From NCBI GenBank assembly GCA_002336405.1, contig DDEJ01000091.1, positions 1 through 8,435 of the forward strand: a DNA stretch of 8,435 nt, in the 5' to 3' direction. Positions 1 through 6,695 of this stretch are shown here, one piece after another (position 1 is the first letter of the stretch; each line of letters begins with the position of its first letter). The notes under the pieces were generated by a model. It saw only the letters and a program-made list of their open reading frames with translations, was not told the DNA's origin and searched no databases. The stretch is from Rhodobacteraceae bacterium UBA1957. Its GTDB lineage: Bacteria > Pseudomonadota > Alphaproteobacteria > Rhodobacterales > Rhodobacteraceae. The position numbers and the translations under genes are program-made.

Positions 1-1
1 A

Positions 2-130
2 AATCTACCGTAATACAGCTGGCAAATTATTAGGATTAACCCAAGGCAGATCGCCGGCTTGCAGTATGGTGAAACAAGCGCCAGCCTGTTAATGCGCTCC
101 CGCATACCGCTTAGTGATGCCAAAAATTGA
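2..130 (+). pseudogene. Possible 3' remnant of an upstream gene (perhaps a beta-ketoacyl-ACP synthase)
   Basis: The frame starting at base 2 is interrupted by TAA at 11-13 and then stays open to TGA at 128-130. Its last residues include AGLQYGETSASLLMR. This weakly recalls the C-terminal glycine-rich loop of FabF/FabB ketosynthases (NSFGFGGTNASLLLR), sharing G, T, A, S and L at matching positions. The TGA overlaps the TTG at 127-129, which would start the acyltransferase frame, as a four-base TTGA. That is typical of genes once coupled in an operon. Ketosynthases do sit beside late acyltransferases in acpXL/lpxXL-type lipid A clusters, so the context fits. The match is short and degraded and most of the gene lies outside the window, so identity is uncertain. 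It may also be plain intergenic sequence. Confidence 0.3.
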
Positions 131-1038
131 GGCCCCTGTTGAACTGGCCAGCAGAACCTTCATCTTTGCGTGTTTTCAACCACAGCGTCCAGATTGCATT
201 GGTGCATGGATTGCTTTGGGGTCTGCACCGCTTGTCCTATGGTAGGCGTCTTAAATTCGGGGGGCGGATATTCAGTCGTGTGATTGCTCTATTGACCAGC
301 CATCACAAGCGCATTGTCGAAAATCTGGAGCTGATTTTTTCTGACATGCCAGCCGGGAACGCTGAGCGATCGTCGCAGGATGTCAGCCGCAACATTGGGA
401 TCACCTTCACGGAATCGTTTTCCCTGGATGATTTTTTAAATGCTACTGCTCATCCTAGCCTTCATGGAGCTGGTTTTGAGGTGCTGAAATAGGCCCATGC
501 GCAGGGGCGGACGACCATCGTGGTCTCGGGTCATTTTGGTAATTACGATGTGATGCGGGCTAATCTGCTTCGGCATTGGCTGCGGGTTGGTGGCCGCTAC
601 CGTCGAATGGATACGCTTTATTTTCAAGACCTTTACATTAAAACGATTTCAAAAATAGGCGATGGTCTTTATGAACGCGGGCGTTCGAGTTTGAAACAAA
701 TGCTCACGTCTCTCAAGAGCGCAGGCATTTTTGTTGTGTTGATTGACCAGCGTTTCAGAAGCAGGACAATGCTGAATTTTATGGACCATCCCGCCGACAC
801 CTGGCTGTCGATTGTCAAATTTGTGCTAAAGTTGGATGCGGTGGTGGTGCCGGCCTAGGCAGTGCGTCAGCCAGACCTGTCATATGATATCCAGATTGAA
901 GATCCGGTCTTGCATTCCACGCCAGAACAAATGACACAGGAGCTGGACGACAGCCTGAGCCAGCAAATGCGCCGCCATTCCGACCAATGGTTCTGAATCC
1001 ACCGCCGCTGGCTTTATGACGATATTACCGGGACTTGA
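127..1038 (+). pseudogene. Broken LpxL/HtrB-family late lipid A acyltransferase (three in-frame stops)
   Basis: Read in one frame from TTG 127 to TGA 1036-1038, this gives about 303 residues, the usual length of a lipid A secondary acyltransferase. These inner-membrane enzymes move an acyl chain from acyl-ACP onto Kdo-lipid A. The catalytic HX4D motif is intact as GHFGNYD (virtual residues H136 and D141). It is followed by a YRRMD segment, a GDGLYERGRSSLKQM segment, LIDQR, VVVPA and WF-stop-IHRRW near the end. The frame carries TAG at 490-492, TAG at 856-858 and TGA at 994-996, but no frameshift. The second stop replaces the aromatic residue usual in VPxYxxRQ, and the third replaces the Trp of WFWIHRRW. 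No fragment holds the whole domain, so the gene is almost certainly inactive and recently dead. No Shine-Dalgarno is seen before TTG 127, so the original start is unsure. The frame ends 14 bases before neuB. Confidence 0.88.
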
Positions 1039-1040
1039 CG

Positions 1041-1046
1041 AGGAGA
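1041..1046 (+). promoter_or_regulatory. Ribosome binding site of neuB
   Basis: AGGAGA lies 6 bases before ATG 1053 (7 bases counted from AGGAG). It fixes ATG 1053 as the neuB start over the in-frame TTG at 1035, which lies upstream of this site. It sits immediately after the final TGA of the broken acyltransferase frame, consistent with a former shared transcript. Confidence 0.75.
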
Positions 1047-1052
1047 GCGTTT

Positions 1053-2084
1053 ATGCAGATCGGCACACGAAAAATAGGTCCCTCCGAGCCGCCACTGGTC
1101 ATCGCTGAGATCGGGATCAATCATGGTGGGGACCTCAAGGTTGCCAAACATATGGTATCGCTGGCTGCGCGGTCGGGCTGTGAATGCGTCAAGCATCAGA
1201 CCCATTTTGTTGAAGACGAAATGACCGAGGCGGCAAAAGAGATTTTTCCACCCAATGCTGATATGTCGATCTGGGACGTGATGGCCACCTGTGCGCTGTC
1301 GAAAGACGATGAAATTGCGCTGAAGCGTCATACCGAGAGCCTTGGGCTGATCTACTTATCAACGCCGTTTTCCCGCAGTGCGTCGGATTTTCTTGAAGAG
1401 ATCGACGTGCCGGGGTTTAAAATTGGGTCAGGCGAGGCTGATAACCTGCCACTGATCCGCCATATTGCTAAAAAGGGAAAACCGGTGATTATGTCGACCG
1501 GTATGCAGACCATTGAATCTGTCCGTAAAAGCGTTGGCATCTTGGAGGACTCGGGCGTTGACTACGCCTTGCTGGAATGCACCAACCTCTATCCCTCACC
1601 ACCCGAAATTGTGTCTCTCAGAGGCGTAAGTGATTTGCGTGCTGCCTTTCCCAACGCCGTGGTGGGGTTCTCGGATCACTCAATCGGGCCAGAAATGGCG
1701 TTGGCCTCGGTCGCTTTGGGAGCCTGCATTCTCGAGCGGCATTATACCGACAGCCGCTATCGGACCGGGCCGGATATCCCCTGTTCAATGGATCCCGCAG
1801 AGCTGCGCTTGTTGATCGACAGGTCTCGGGAAATACATATCGCTTTGCACAATACAAAACAACGCACCGGTCCGGAAGAAGACGTGTATCGCTTTGCCCG
1901 TGCCAGCCTTGTTGCAGATCGGGATTTGGCCGAGGGTCACAGGATCACAGAGCCTGATATCTGGGCGCGTCGTCCCGGAAATGGCGAGATACCCGGATAC
2001 CGGTTTGATGATATCATCGGCAAGTGTCTGACCCGCGCAGTGCACCGCAATGAACAACTTAAATGGACTGACCTGACGCCATAA
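1053..2084 (+). CDS. neuB: N-acetylneuraminate (sialic acid) synthase, NeuB family
   Basis: A 343-residue cytoplasmic enzyme of the NeuB family, predicted to condense N-acetylmannosamine with phosphoenolpyruvate to give a free sialic acid. The N-terminal TIM-barrel domain (about 1-270) shows AEIGINH at 18-24, KHQTH followed by EDEM, STPFSR, GSGE at 125-128, STGM, GFSDHS and the late motif ERHYTD at 228-233 followed by TGPD. A C-terminal SAF (antifreeze-like) domain covers about 280-340 and contains RPGNG at 307-311. Length and domain order are complete. The KHQTH..EDEM and ERHYTD..GPDI..SMDP signatures resemble, from memory, the Campylobacter jejuni NeuB1 (Neu5Ac) type more than the E. coli K1 type (EKHFTLD). 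The start at ATG 1053 is supported by AGGAGA. It heads the intact part of the rightward block, 55 bases before neuC. A legionaminate or other nonulosonate synthase cannot be excluded, because substrate choice is not decided by these motifs. Confidence 0.93.
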   Translation: MQIGTRKIGPSEPPLVIAEIGINHGGDLKVAKHMVSLAARSGCECVKHQTHFVEDEMTEAAKEIFPPNADMSIWDVMATCALSKDDEIALKRHTESLGLIYLSTPFSRSASDFLEEIDVPGFKIGSGEADNLPLIRHIAKKGKPVIMSTGMQTIESVRKSVGILEDSGVDYALLECTNLYPSPPEIVSLRGVSDLRAAFPNAVVGFSDHSIGPEMALASVALGACILERHYTDSRYRTGPDIPCSMDPAELRLLIDRSREIHIALHNTKQRTGPEEDVYRFARASLVADRDLAEGHRITEPDIWARRPGNGEIPGYRFDDIIGKCLTRAVHRNEQLKWTDLTP

Positions 2085-2139
2085 TACCCCATGGTAAATA
2101 TGGCTTTTCGCGGGTGTCGCAACAGCATAAAGTAACGAT

Positions 2140-3270
2140 ATGAGACAAAATCAAAGCCTTCTGTTTGTCACTGGAACCCGCGCCGATTTCGGTAAAATAG
2201 AGCCGCTGGCGCGCGCCGCCGTGCTGCATGGCTTTGAGGTGTCTTTTTTTGTTACCGGCATGCATATGATGCACAGCTACGGATTGACCAAACTCGAGGT
2301 GCAGCGGTTGCCAGACGTCACTGTACATGAGTTTCTCAATCAAAGGCCGGGCGACCCACAGGATGTGATCTTGGCCAAGACCATGCTGGGGTTTTCCGAT
2401 TTCGTCGTTGAAAACAAGCCAGATCTGGTGTTGGTTCATGGTGACCGGGTCGAGGCGATGGCCTGTGCCTTGGTCTGTGCGACCAACTATATTAAATGCG
2501 CCCATATCGAGGGCGGGGAGGTTTCGGGCACCATCGACGAGGTTTTCCGGCATTGCAATTCTAAGTTGGCTTATTGCCATTTTGTCAGTTCCAAGTCGGC
2601 AGGTAAACGAGTGCAGGCGCTGGGTGAAGCAAGTGATTCCATTCACATTATCGGCTCGCCTGAACTGGATTTTCACGCCCAACCCTCGGGGTTTACCATC
2701 GACGAGGTCCGTGCCCATTATCAGATTGACCCGTCTGATTACGGCATATGCATCCTGCATCCGGTGACATCCGAAACCAACATCATGGAACAGCAGGCGT
2801 CTGATCTGTTCCAAGCACTCAAAAGCAGCGGTAAGTATTTTGTGGTGATCCGGCCCAATAATGACCCCGGATCGCAGGATATCATTACTGTGATTGATGC
2901 GCTTCCAAAGTCACAATTTAAAGTTATTCCGTCGATGAGCTTTGGTCGATTTTCCGAACTGTTAAAGAACGCCGCCTGCATTGTCGGAAATTCATCTGCC
3001 GGCGTGCGCGAGGCGCCGTTTTTGGGCGTGCCGTCGTTGGATGTGGGCTCACGCCAGTCCGACCGCGCTTTTGGAGTGTCTATCACCAAGGTCGACGCCG
3101 AACAGCAAGACGAAATTGCTCGGTTCCTGCAACAAAACTGGCACAGCAGGCACCCGCGGCAGACCGAGTTTGGCCATGGCAACGCCACCCAGAAATTCAT
3201 TGATATTTTGAAATCTGATGCGTTCTGGTTGCGCTCTATGCAAAAATATTTCAATGACTTTGCGCCATAG
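2140..3270 (+). CDS. neuC: UDP-N-acetylglucosamine 2-epimerase (hydrolysing), NeuC
   Basis: A 376-residue GT-B-fold cytoplasmic enzyme of the hydrolysing UDP-GlcNAc 2-epimerase family. It is predicted to release ManNAc and UDP from UDP-GlcNAc and so feed NeuB. Visible motifs are GTRADFGK near the N terminus, VHGDR with D102, HIEGGE at 122-127, LHPVTSE with H207, RPNNDPG, GNSSAG at 283-288 and DVGSRQSDR. The Asp, two Glu and His positions match the acid/base residues of this family. Length is normal. ATG 2140 is the first start after an in-frame TAA at 2128-2130, and the Shine-Dalgarno is weak. The 55-base gap after neuB holds no gene or terminator that I can see. Neighbouring neuB and the order neuB-neuC match the Campylobacter lipooligosaccharide locus. 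The end overlaps the next gene. A LegG-type enzyme acting on a diamino sugar is the main alternative. Confidence 0.92.
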   Translation: MRQNQSLLFVTGTRADFGKIEPLARAAVLHGFEVSFFVTGMHMMHSYGLTKLEVQRLPDVTVHEFLNQRPGDPQDVILAKTMLGFSDFVVENKPDLVLVHGDRVEAMACALVCATNYIKCAHIEGGEVSGTIDEVFRHCNSKLAYCHFVSSKSAGKRVQALGEASDSIHIIGSPELDFHAQPSGFTIDEVRAHYQIDPSDYGICILHPVTSETNIMEQQASDLFQALKSSGKYFVVIRPNNDPGSQDIITVIDALPKSQFKVIPSMSFGRFSELLKNAACIVGNSSAGVREAPFLGVPSLDVGSRQSDRAFGVSITKVDAEQQDEIARFLQQNWHSRHPRQTEFGHGNATQKFIDILKSDAFWLRSMQKYFNDFAP

Positions 3271-4525
3271 GCTCGCAGAGCATATCAGTCTGGCCCTGTA
3301 TCGTGCGGCGACATCAGCCCTGAGGCCTCTGCTGCCATTGCACCTTAAAAAGCGTCTGCAACGGGGCCGGGAACACTCCGAAAGATGGCGTGAAAAACAA
3401 GGGTTTTCCAGCCTGCCGCGTCCGGTGGGTAAACTGGTCTGGCTGCATGCTGTGGGTCTGGGTGAGGTTTTGGCGCTGCGCGGCATGATCGTGGCGCTGC
3501 AAACTTGCGACCCCTGCCTGCAGTTTCTGGTGACTTCTTCGACCACAGCCTCGGCCGAGACATTTGATAAAAACCTTCCCCCAAGGACGATCCACCAATT
3601 TTTACCGCTTGATACGGGGCGGTATACGCAGCGGTTTTTGGATCATTGGCGCCCCGACCTTGCCCTTTGGTCAGAACAGGACATTTGGCCGGGGCTGGTG
3701 ACCCAAACGGCGCGGCGGGGCATTCCGCAGGCGTTGATAAATGTGCGGATGAATGCCACTTCATTTCAACGCAAGCGTAAAGTAAAGGCGCTATACCGTG
3801 CTGTGTACCGTAATTTTGCGTTGATTTCGGCGCAAGACAGCGATACCGCTGCGGCGCTTACAAAACTTGACGCACAGCAAGATATACGCATCGACGGATC
3901 TTTGAAACCGCACAGTCCAGCGCTGCGTGTCTCAGCCCCAGATTTGGCGATTTTGCGAACTGCGCTGGCGGGTAAATCTGTTTGGGTTGCCGCCTCATGC
4001 CACCCAGAAGACGAAGCCATCGCACTGGCCGCGCAACGGCAATTATTGGCTAAAGCCCCCGGTACGTTGCTTTTGCTTGCCCCGCGTTATCCAAGTCGGC
4101 GGGCGCAAATTATTGCAAAGCTCTCTGGATTTAACGTGAAAGTCAGAAGCCGGGGCGAGCTGCCGGATGCGCACACTGAGGTTTTTGTTGCAGATAGCTT
4201 TGCCGAAATGGGACTGTGGTATGCGCTGTCGGACATGGCTTTGATCGGTGGCACCTTCAGCGATGTTGACGGTCACAACCCATGGGAGGCGTTGCAATTA
4301 GAGTGCGGTGTGATGCACGGGCCAAGGTACGGTAATTTTGTGTCGGATTATAATGCTCTGATTGAGGCGCAAGCCTGTTTTTCAGTTTACAACGCAAAGG
4401 ATATTGTAGACATATTGACGATGCAATCCTCCCGTGGGTTGGACGGCTATCGACACCTGCAGCGCGATCAAAGCGCGGCTTTGTCGGATTTGGCCGAACG
4501 GCTTGTCGGGTTGATCAAACCCTAA
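3254..4525 (+). CDS. waaA: GT30 WaaA/KdtA-like Kdo transferase family glycosyltransferase, first copy
   Basis: A 423-residue GT-B glycosyltransferase of family GT30. Known members move Kdo from CMP-Kdo to lipid A precursors at the inner membrane. Visible family features are HAVGLGE at 65-71 with the expected catalytic Glu71, FLPLDTGRYTQRFLDHWRP, SEQDIWPG (E141, D143, W145, P146), a WVAASCHPEDE segment, APRYPSRR and the C-terminal GGTF..DGHNPWEA (H341, N342, E345) leading to HGPRYGNF. The usual ExExWPN is ExDxWPG here, a conservative change. The N terminus has a short amphipathic or hydrophobic stretch (about 8-25) rather than a clear membrane anchor. ATG 3254 overlaps neuC by 17 bases. An in-frame ATG at 3218 would add 12 residues, and neither has a good Shine-Dalgarno. 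Family membership is firm. True donor and acceptor are open, because the gene sits in a sialic acid operon directly before a second GT30 gene. Confidence 0.85.
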   Translation: MTLRHRLAEHISLALYRAATSALRPLLPLHLKKRLQRGREHSERWREKQGFSSLPRPVGKLVWLHAVGLGEVLALRGMIVALQTCDPCLQFLVTSSTTASAETFDKNLPPRTIHQFLPLDTGRYTQRFLDHWRPDLALWSEQDIWPGLVTQTARRGIPQALINVRMNATSFQRKRKVKALYRAVYRNFALISAQDSDTAAALTKLDAQQDIRIDGSLKPHSPALRVSAPDLAILRTALAGKSVWVAASCHPEDEAIALAAQRQLLAKAPGTLLLLAPRYPSRRAQIIAKLSGFNVKVRSRGELPDAHTEVFVADSFAEMGLWYALSDMALIGGTFSDVDGHNPWEALQLECGVMHGPRYGNFVSDYNALIEAQACFSVYNAKDIVDILTMQSSRGLDGYRHLQRDQSAALSDLAERLVGLIKP

Positions 4526-4528
4526 TCG

Positions 4529-5917
4529 ATGAACAGGTCTATCTTGGCAAAACCGCCTCTTTTTCCACCTTTTAATACCCGCGTGGTTCTGCTGCTGTAC
4601 CGGCTGATTTGGGCGGTGTGTCTGCCATTGATTATGTTTTATCTCTACCGGCGTGGTAAAAAAGAGCCCGCATATTTCAAATTTCTGTCAGAGCGTTTTG
4701 GCCACCACAAACCGCGAGATGAACGGCATATCTGGATCCATGCTGTCTCATTGGGCGAGGTGCGCTCGGCGGTGCCGTTAATCGAGCGCCTGCTGCAAGA
4801 TGACACGCCAGTCGTCACCACCCATTTCACACCAGCGGGACGCAGCGAGGCTGTGCGCCTGTTTCCCGGTGCTGTCGCCGACGGGCGCTTGACGGCCTGT
4901 TATGTGCCGTTTGATTACGGTGTGGCCTTTGCGCGTTTTTTCAAAGCCTTTCGCCCGGTTTACGGATTGGTGATGGAGGTTGAATTTTGGCCTGGCATGA
5001 TCATGAGCAGCCGGAAATGTGGCGTGCCGCTGTATTTGTGCAACGGCCAATATCCCAGCCGAAGCTTTCAGCGTGATCAGAAGCGGTTTTTCTCACGGGC
5101 AAAAATTGTCCCAGGCTTTGCTGGCGTGATGGTCAAGTCTGAATTGCAAGCCGCGCGCTTTCGTGCGCTTGGGATTGACCGCGTGGCAATCACCGGTGAG
5201 ATGCGTTTTGAACAACCTATTCCACAGGCCCATATTACCGCTGCGCGAACTTTGAAAAACACCGAGTTTGGTGCGCGCCCGGTCATTACAATGGCCAGTA
5301 TGGTGGTTGGCGAGGATACAGGCGCCCTTGACATGATTGCAAAAGTGCAAAGCCACTTTTTGCAAAGAGGCTTGGACAAACCGCTGTTTATCTATGTGCC
5401 GCGCGCGCCCGAAAGGTTTGATGTGGTCGCAGGGATGATTTCGGAGAAGTCTTTTTCATATGTCAAACGCTCGGATGTGCTGGATGCGCATTTGCGGATC
5501 AAGCCGAGATCTGAAACCACCGCTGCCGAAAATGCCAAATTTGACATCAACGGGGTTGATATTGTTCTTGGCGACAGTCTGGGTGAGATGTATTTTTATC
5601 TTGAGCTTTGTGATCTGGCGATTGTCGGAGGCGGCTTTAGCCCGAAGGGCTCGCATAATATCTCTGAACCCCTGTGCCTGCGTAAGCCAGTGATCATTGG
5701 GCCAAATGATTATACAATCGAATTTCCAGCGCGCGAAGCTATGGCGCATGGGGTCTGCTTGCAGATGGATTTTTCGCAAATCACCGAACAGCTGATCACA
5801 CATCCGCTGCAGTTTGCCAGCAACCAACAGATGGGCAGGTTTCTGGATGTTCACAGTGGCGGCACGGCAAAAACTATTGCAGCATTAGATGACTTTATGT
5901 ACCCTACCAGCCGCTAA
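4529..5917 (+). CDS. waaA: GT30 WaaA/KdtA-like glycosyltransferase, second copy, membrane-anchored
   Basis: A 462-residue GT30-family protein, somewhat longer than the usual 420-430. A strongly hydrophobic segment at about 18-42, followed by RRGKK, looks like the N-terminal membrane anchor typical of WaaA. Next come ERFG, HAVSLGE at 71-77 with catalytic Glu77, VPFDYG, MEVEFWPG (E150, E152, W154, P155), NGQYPSRSFQR, TGEMRFEQ, YVPRAPERF, GDSLGEMYFYLELCD and GGGFSPKGSHNISEP (H376, N377, E380). It retains the ExExWP motif better than the preceding copy but lacks its NPWEA..GNF style. The two are therefore divergent paralogs, not a recent duplication. ATG 4529 is three bases after the preceding stop, so translation is probably coupled, and there is no clear Shine-Dalgarno. 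The last 14 bases overlap the convergent SDR gene. Known GT30 donors are CMP-Kdo, but a CMP-sialic acid donor is suggested by the neighbourhood and remains inference. Confidence 0.85.
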   Translation: MNRSILAKPPLFPPFNTRVVLLLYRLIWAVCLPLIMFYLYRRGKKEPAYFKFLSERFGHHKPRDERHIWIHAVSLGEVRSAVPLIERLLQDDTPVVTTHFTPAGRSEAVRLFPGAVADGRLTACYVPFDYGVAFARFFKAFRPVYGLVMEVEFWPGMIMSSRKCGVPLYLCNGQYPSRSFQRDQKRFFSRAKIVPGFAGVMVKSELQAARFRALGIDRVAITGEMRFEQPIPQAHITAARTLKNTEFGARPVITMASMVVGEDTGALDMIAKVQSHFLQRGLDKPLFIYVPRAPERFDVVAGMISEKSFSYVKRSDVLDAHLRIKPRSETTAAENAKFDINGVDIVLGDSLGEMYFYLELCDLAIVGGGFSPKGSHNISEPLCLRKPVIIGPNDYTIEFPAREAMAHGVCLQMDFSQITEQLITHPLQFASNQQMGRFLDVHSGGTAKTIAALDDFMYPTSR

Positions 5918-6695
5918 AGCCACCATCTACATTGACCATTTGCCCGGTCATATACCCGGCGCCTTCGGAGCATAAAAACAACATCACATCAGCAATCTCT
6001 TTGGGTTCGGCCATGCGGCCGGCCATGATCAGCTTGCCAACGCGGTTTTGAAATTCGTCGGAATGGTCGTTATATACAGCACCCGGGGCGATGGTGTTCA
6101 CCGTTGAGCCGCGCGCGGCCCAGTATCCTGCCAGCCACAGAGTAAGCCCGTGAATGCCGGCTTTGGTGCTGGAATAGGCCGAGAAGGATTTGAATGGCAT
6201 GTCTTTGTAAATGTCGTGGTGTGGCCCATTGAGCGCATACATCGAGGCCACATTTATCAGCGCTGCAGGGTATTTACCGACGATATCGATATCCATTTGC
6301 CGCGCGATTAAAAAAGCACCTGTTAGATTGATCTTGATGGTTTTTTCCCAATCTTCAAGCGAGGTGTTGGCAAAATCGGGAAAGCTTTTGCCAGCACCCA
6401 TCAATAACTCGCCGGTAATGGCCGCGTTATTGAGCACCACATTTGGGGCATATCCATCCGCTGCAACACGTTTGAAAATCTCTTTGATTTGGTCCTCATC
6501 ACCCACATCCAGATCGTAATAGACAAAATTATCGTTGTCTGCGAACTCCGATTTCAACGCCTCGCCCCGCGCGCCGGGCAGATCGGTTGCCACCACCTGC
6601 GCGCCGGATGCAAGCATGTTACGCACATAGGTGGTGCCCAGAACACCGCCTGATCCGGTGATGAAAATTGTTCTTTTTTCAAGCATTCTGGTCAC
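5904..6695 (-). CDS. Short-chain dehydrogenase/reductase, PtmA-like
   Basis: A 263-residue classical SDR with a Rossmann fold, predicted NAD(P)-dependent and cytoplasmic. It shows TGSGGVLG at 13-20 for cofactor binding, NNAA at 89-92, Ser151, and the catalytic YSSTK with Tyr174 and Lys178. The spacing from Ser151 to Tyr174 is longer than in most SDRs because of an insertion (about 154-170). The family ending VDGGFSGW is present. The start is chosen as GTG 6695, because AAGGAG lies 7 bases upstream of it. ATG 6686 would be 16 bases from that site. The gene overlaps the end of neuA by 17 bases. Its position right after a CMP-nonulosonate synthetase matches ptmA in Campylobacter flagellin glycosylation loci, where PtmA acts in legionaminic acid precursor formation. 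The exact substrate here cannot be read from sequence. Confidence 0.85.
   Translation of the reverse strand: MTRMLEKRTIFITGSGGVLGTTYVRNMLASGAQVVATDLPGARGEALKSEFADNDNFVYYDLDVGDEDQIKEIFKRVAADGYAPNVVLNNAAITGELLMGAGKSFPDFANTSLEDWEKTIKINLTGAFLIARQMDIDIVGKYPAALINVASMYALNGPHHDIYKDMPFKSFSAYSSTKAGIHGLTLWLAGYWAARGSTVNTIAPGAVYNDHSDEFQNRVGKLIMAGRMAEPKEIADVMLFLCSEGAGYMTGQMVNVDGGFSGW

Noticed and set aside
490..996. Stop-codon recoding (UAG/UGA readthrough or selenocysteine) in the acyltransferase frame
   Set aside because: Other genes in the window end normally with TAG and TGA, two different stop types are involved, and the family does not contain selenocysteine; plain inactivation is simpler.
1035..1052. 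TTG 1035 as the neuB start
   Set aside because: The AGGAGA site at 1041-1046 lies downstream of it and is correctly spaced for ATG 1053.
2059..2814. A 251-codon open frame on the minus strand opposite neuC
   Set aside because: It lies entirely opposite a gene with strong family motifs, has no recognisable domain and no sensible ribosome binding site, so it is a shadow frame.
3218..3253. ATG 3218 as the start of the first GT30 gene
   Set aside because: It would deepen the overlap with neuC to 53 bases and add 12 residues unlike the family N terminus; neither start has a clear Shine-Dalgarno, so this is a preference rather than proof.
5890..5960. An intrinsic terminator between the convergent operons
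   Set aside because: No GC-rich hairpin with a following T-run is visible, and the two coding sequences overlap.
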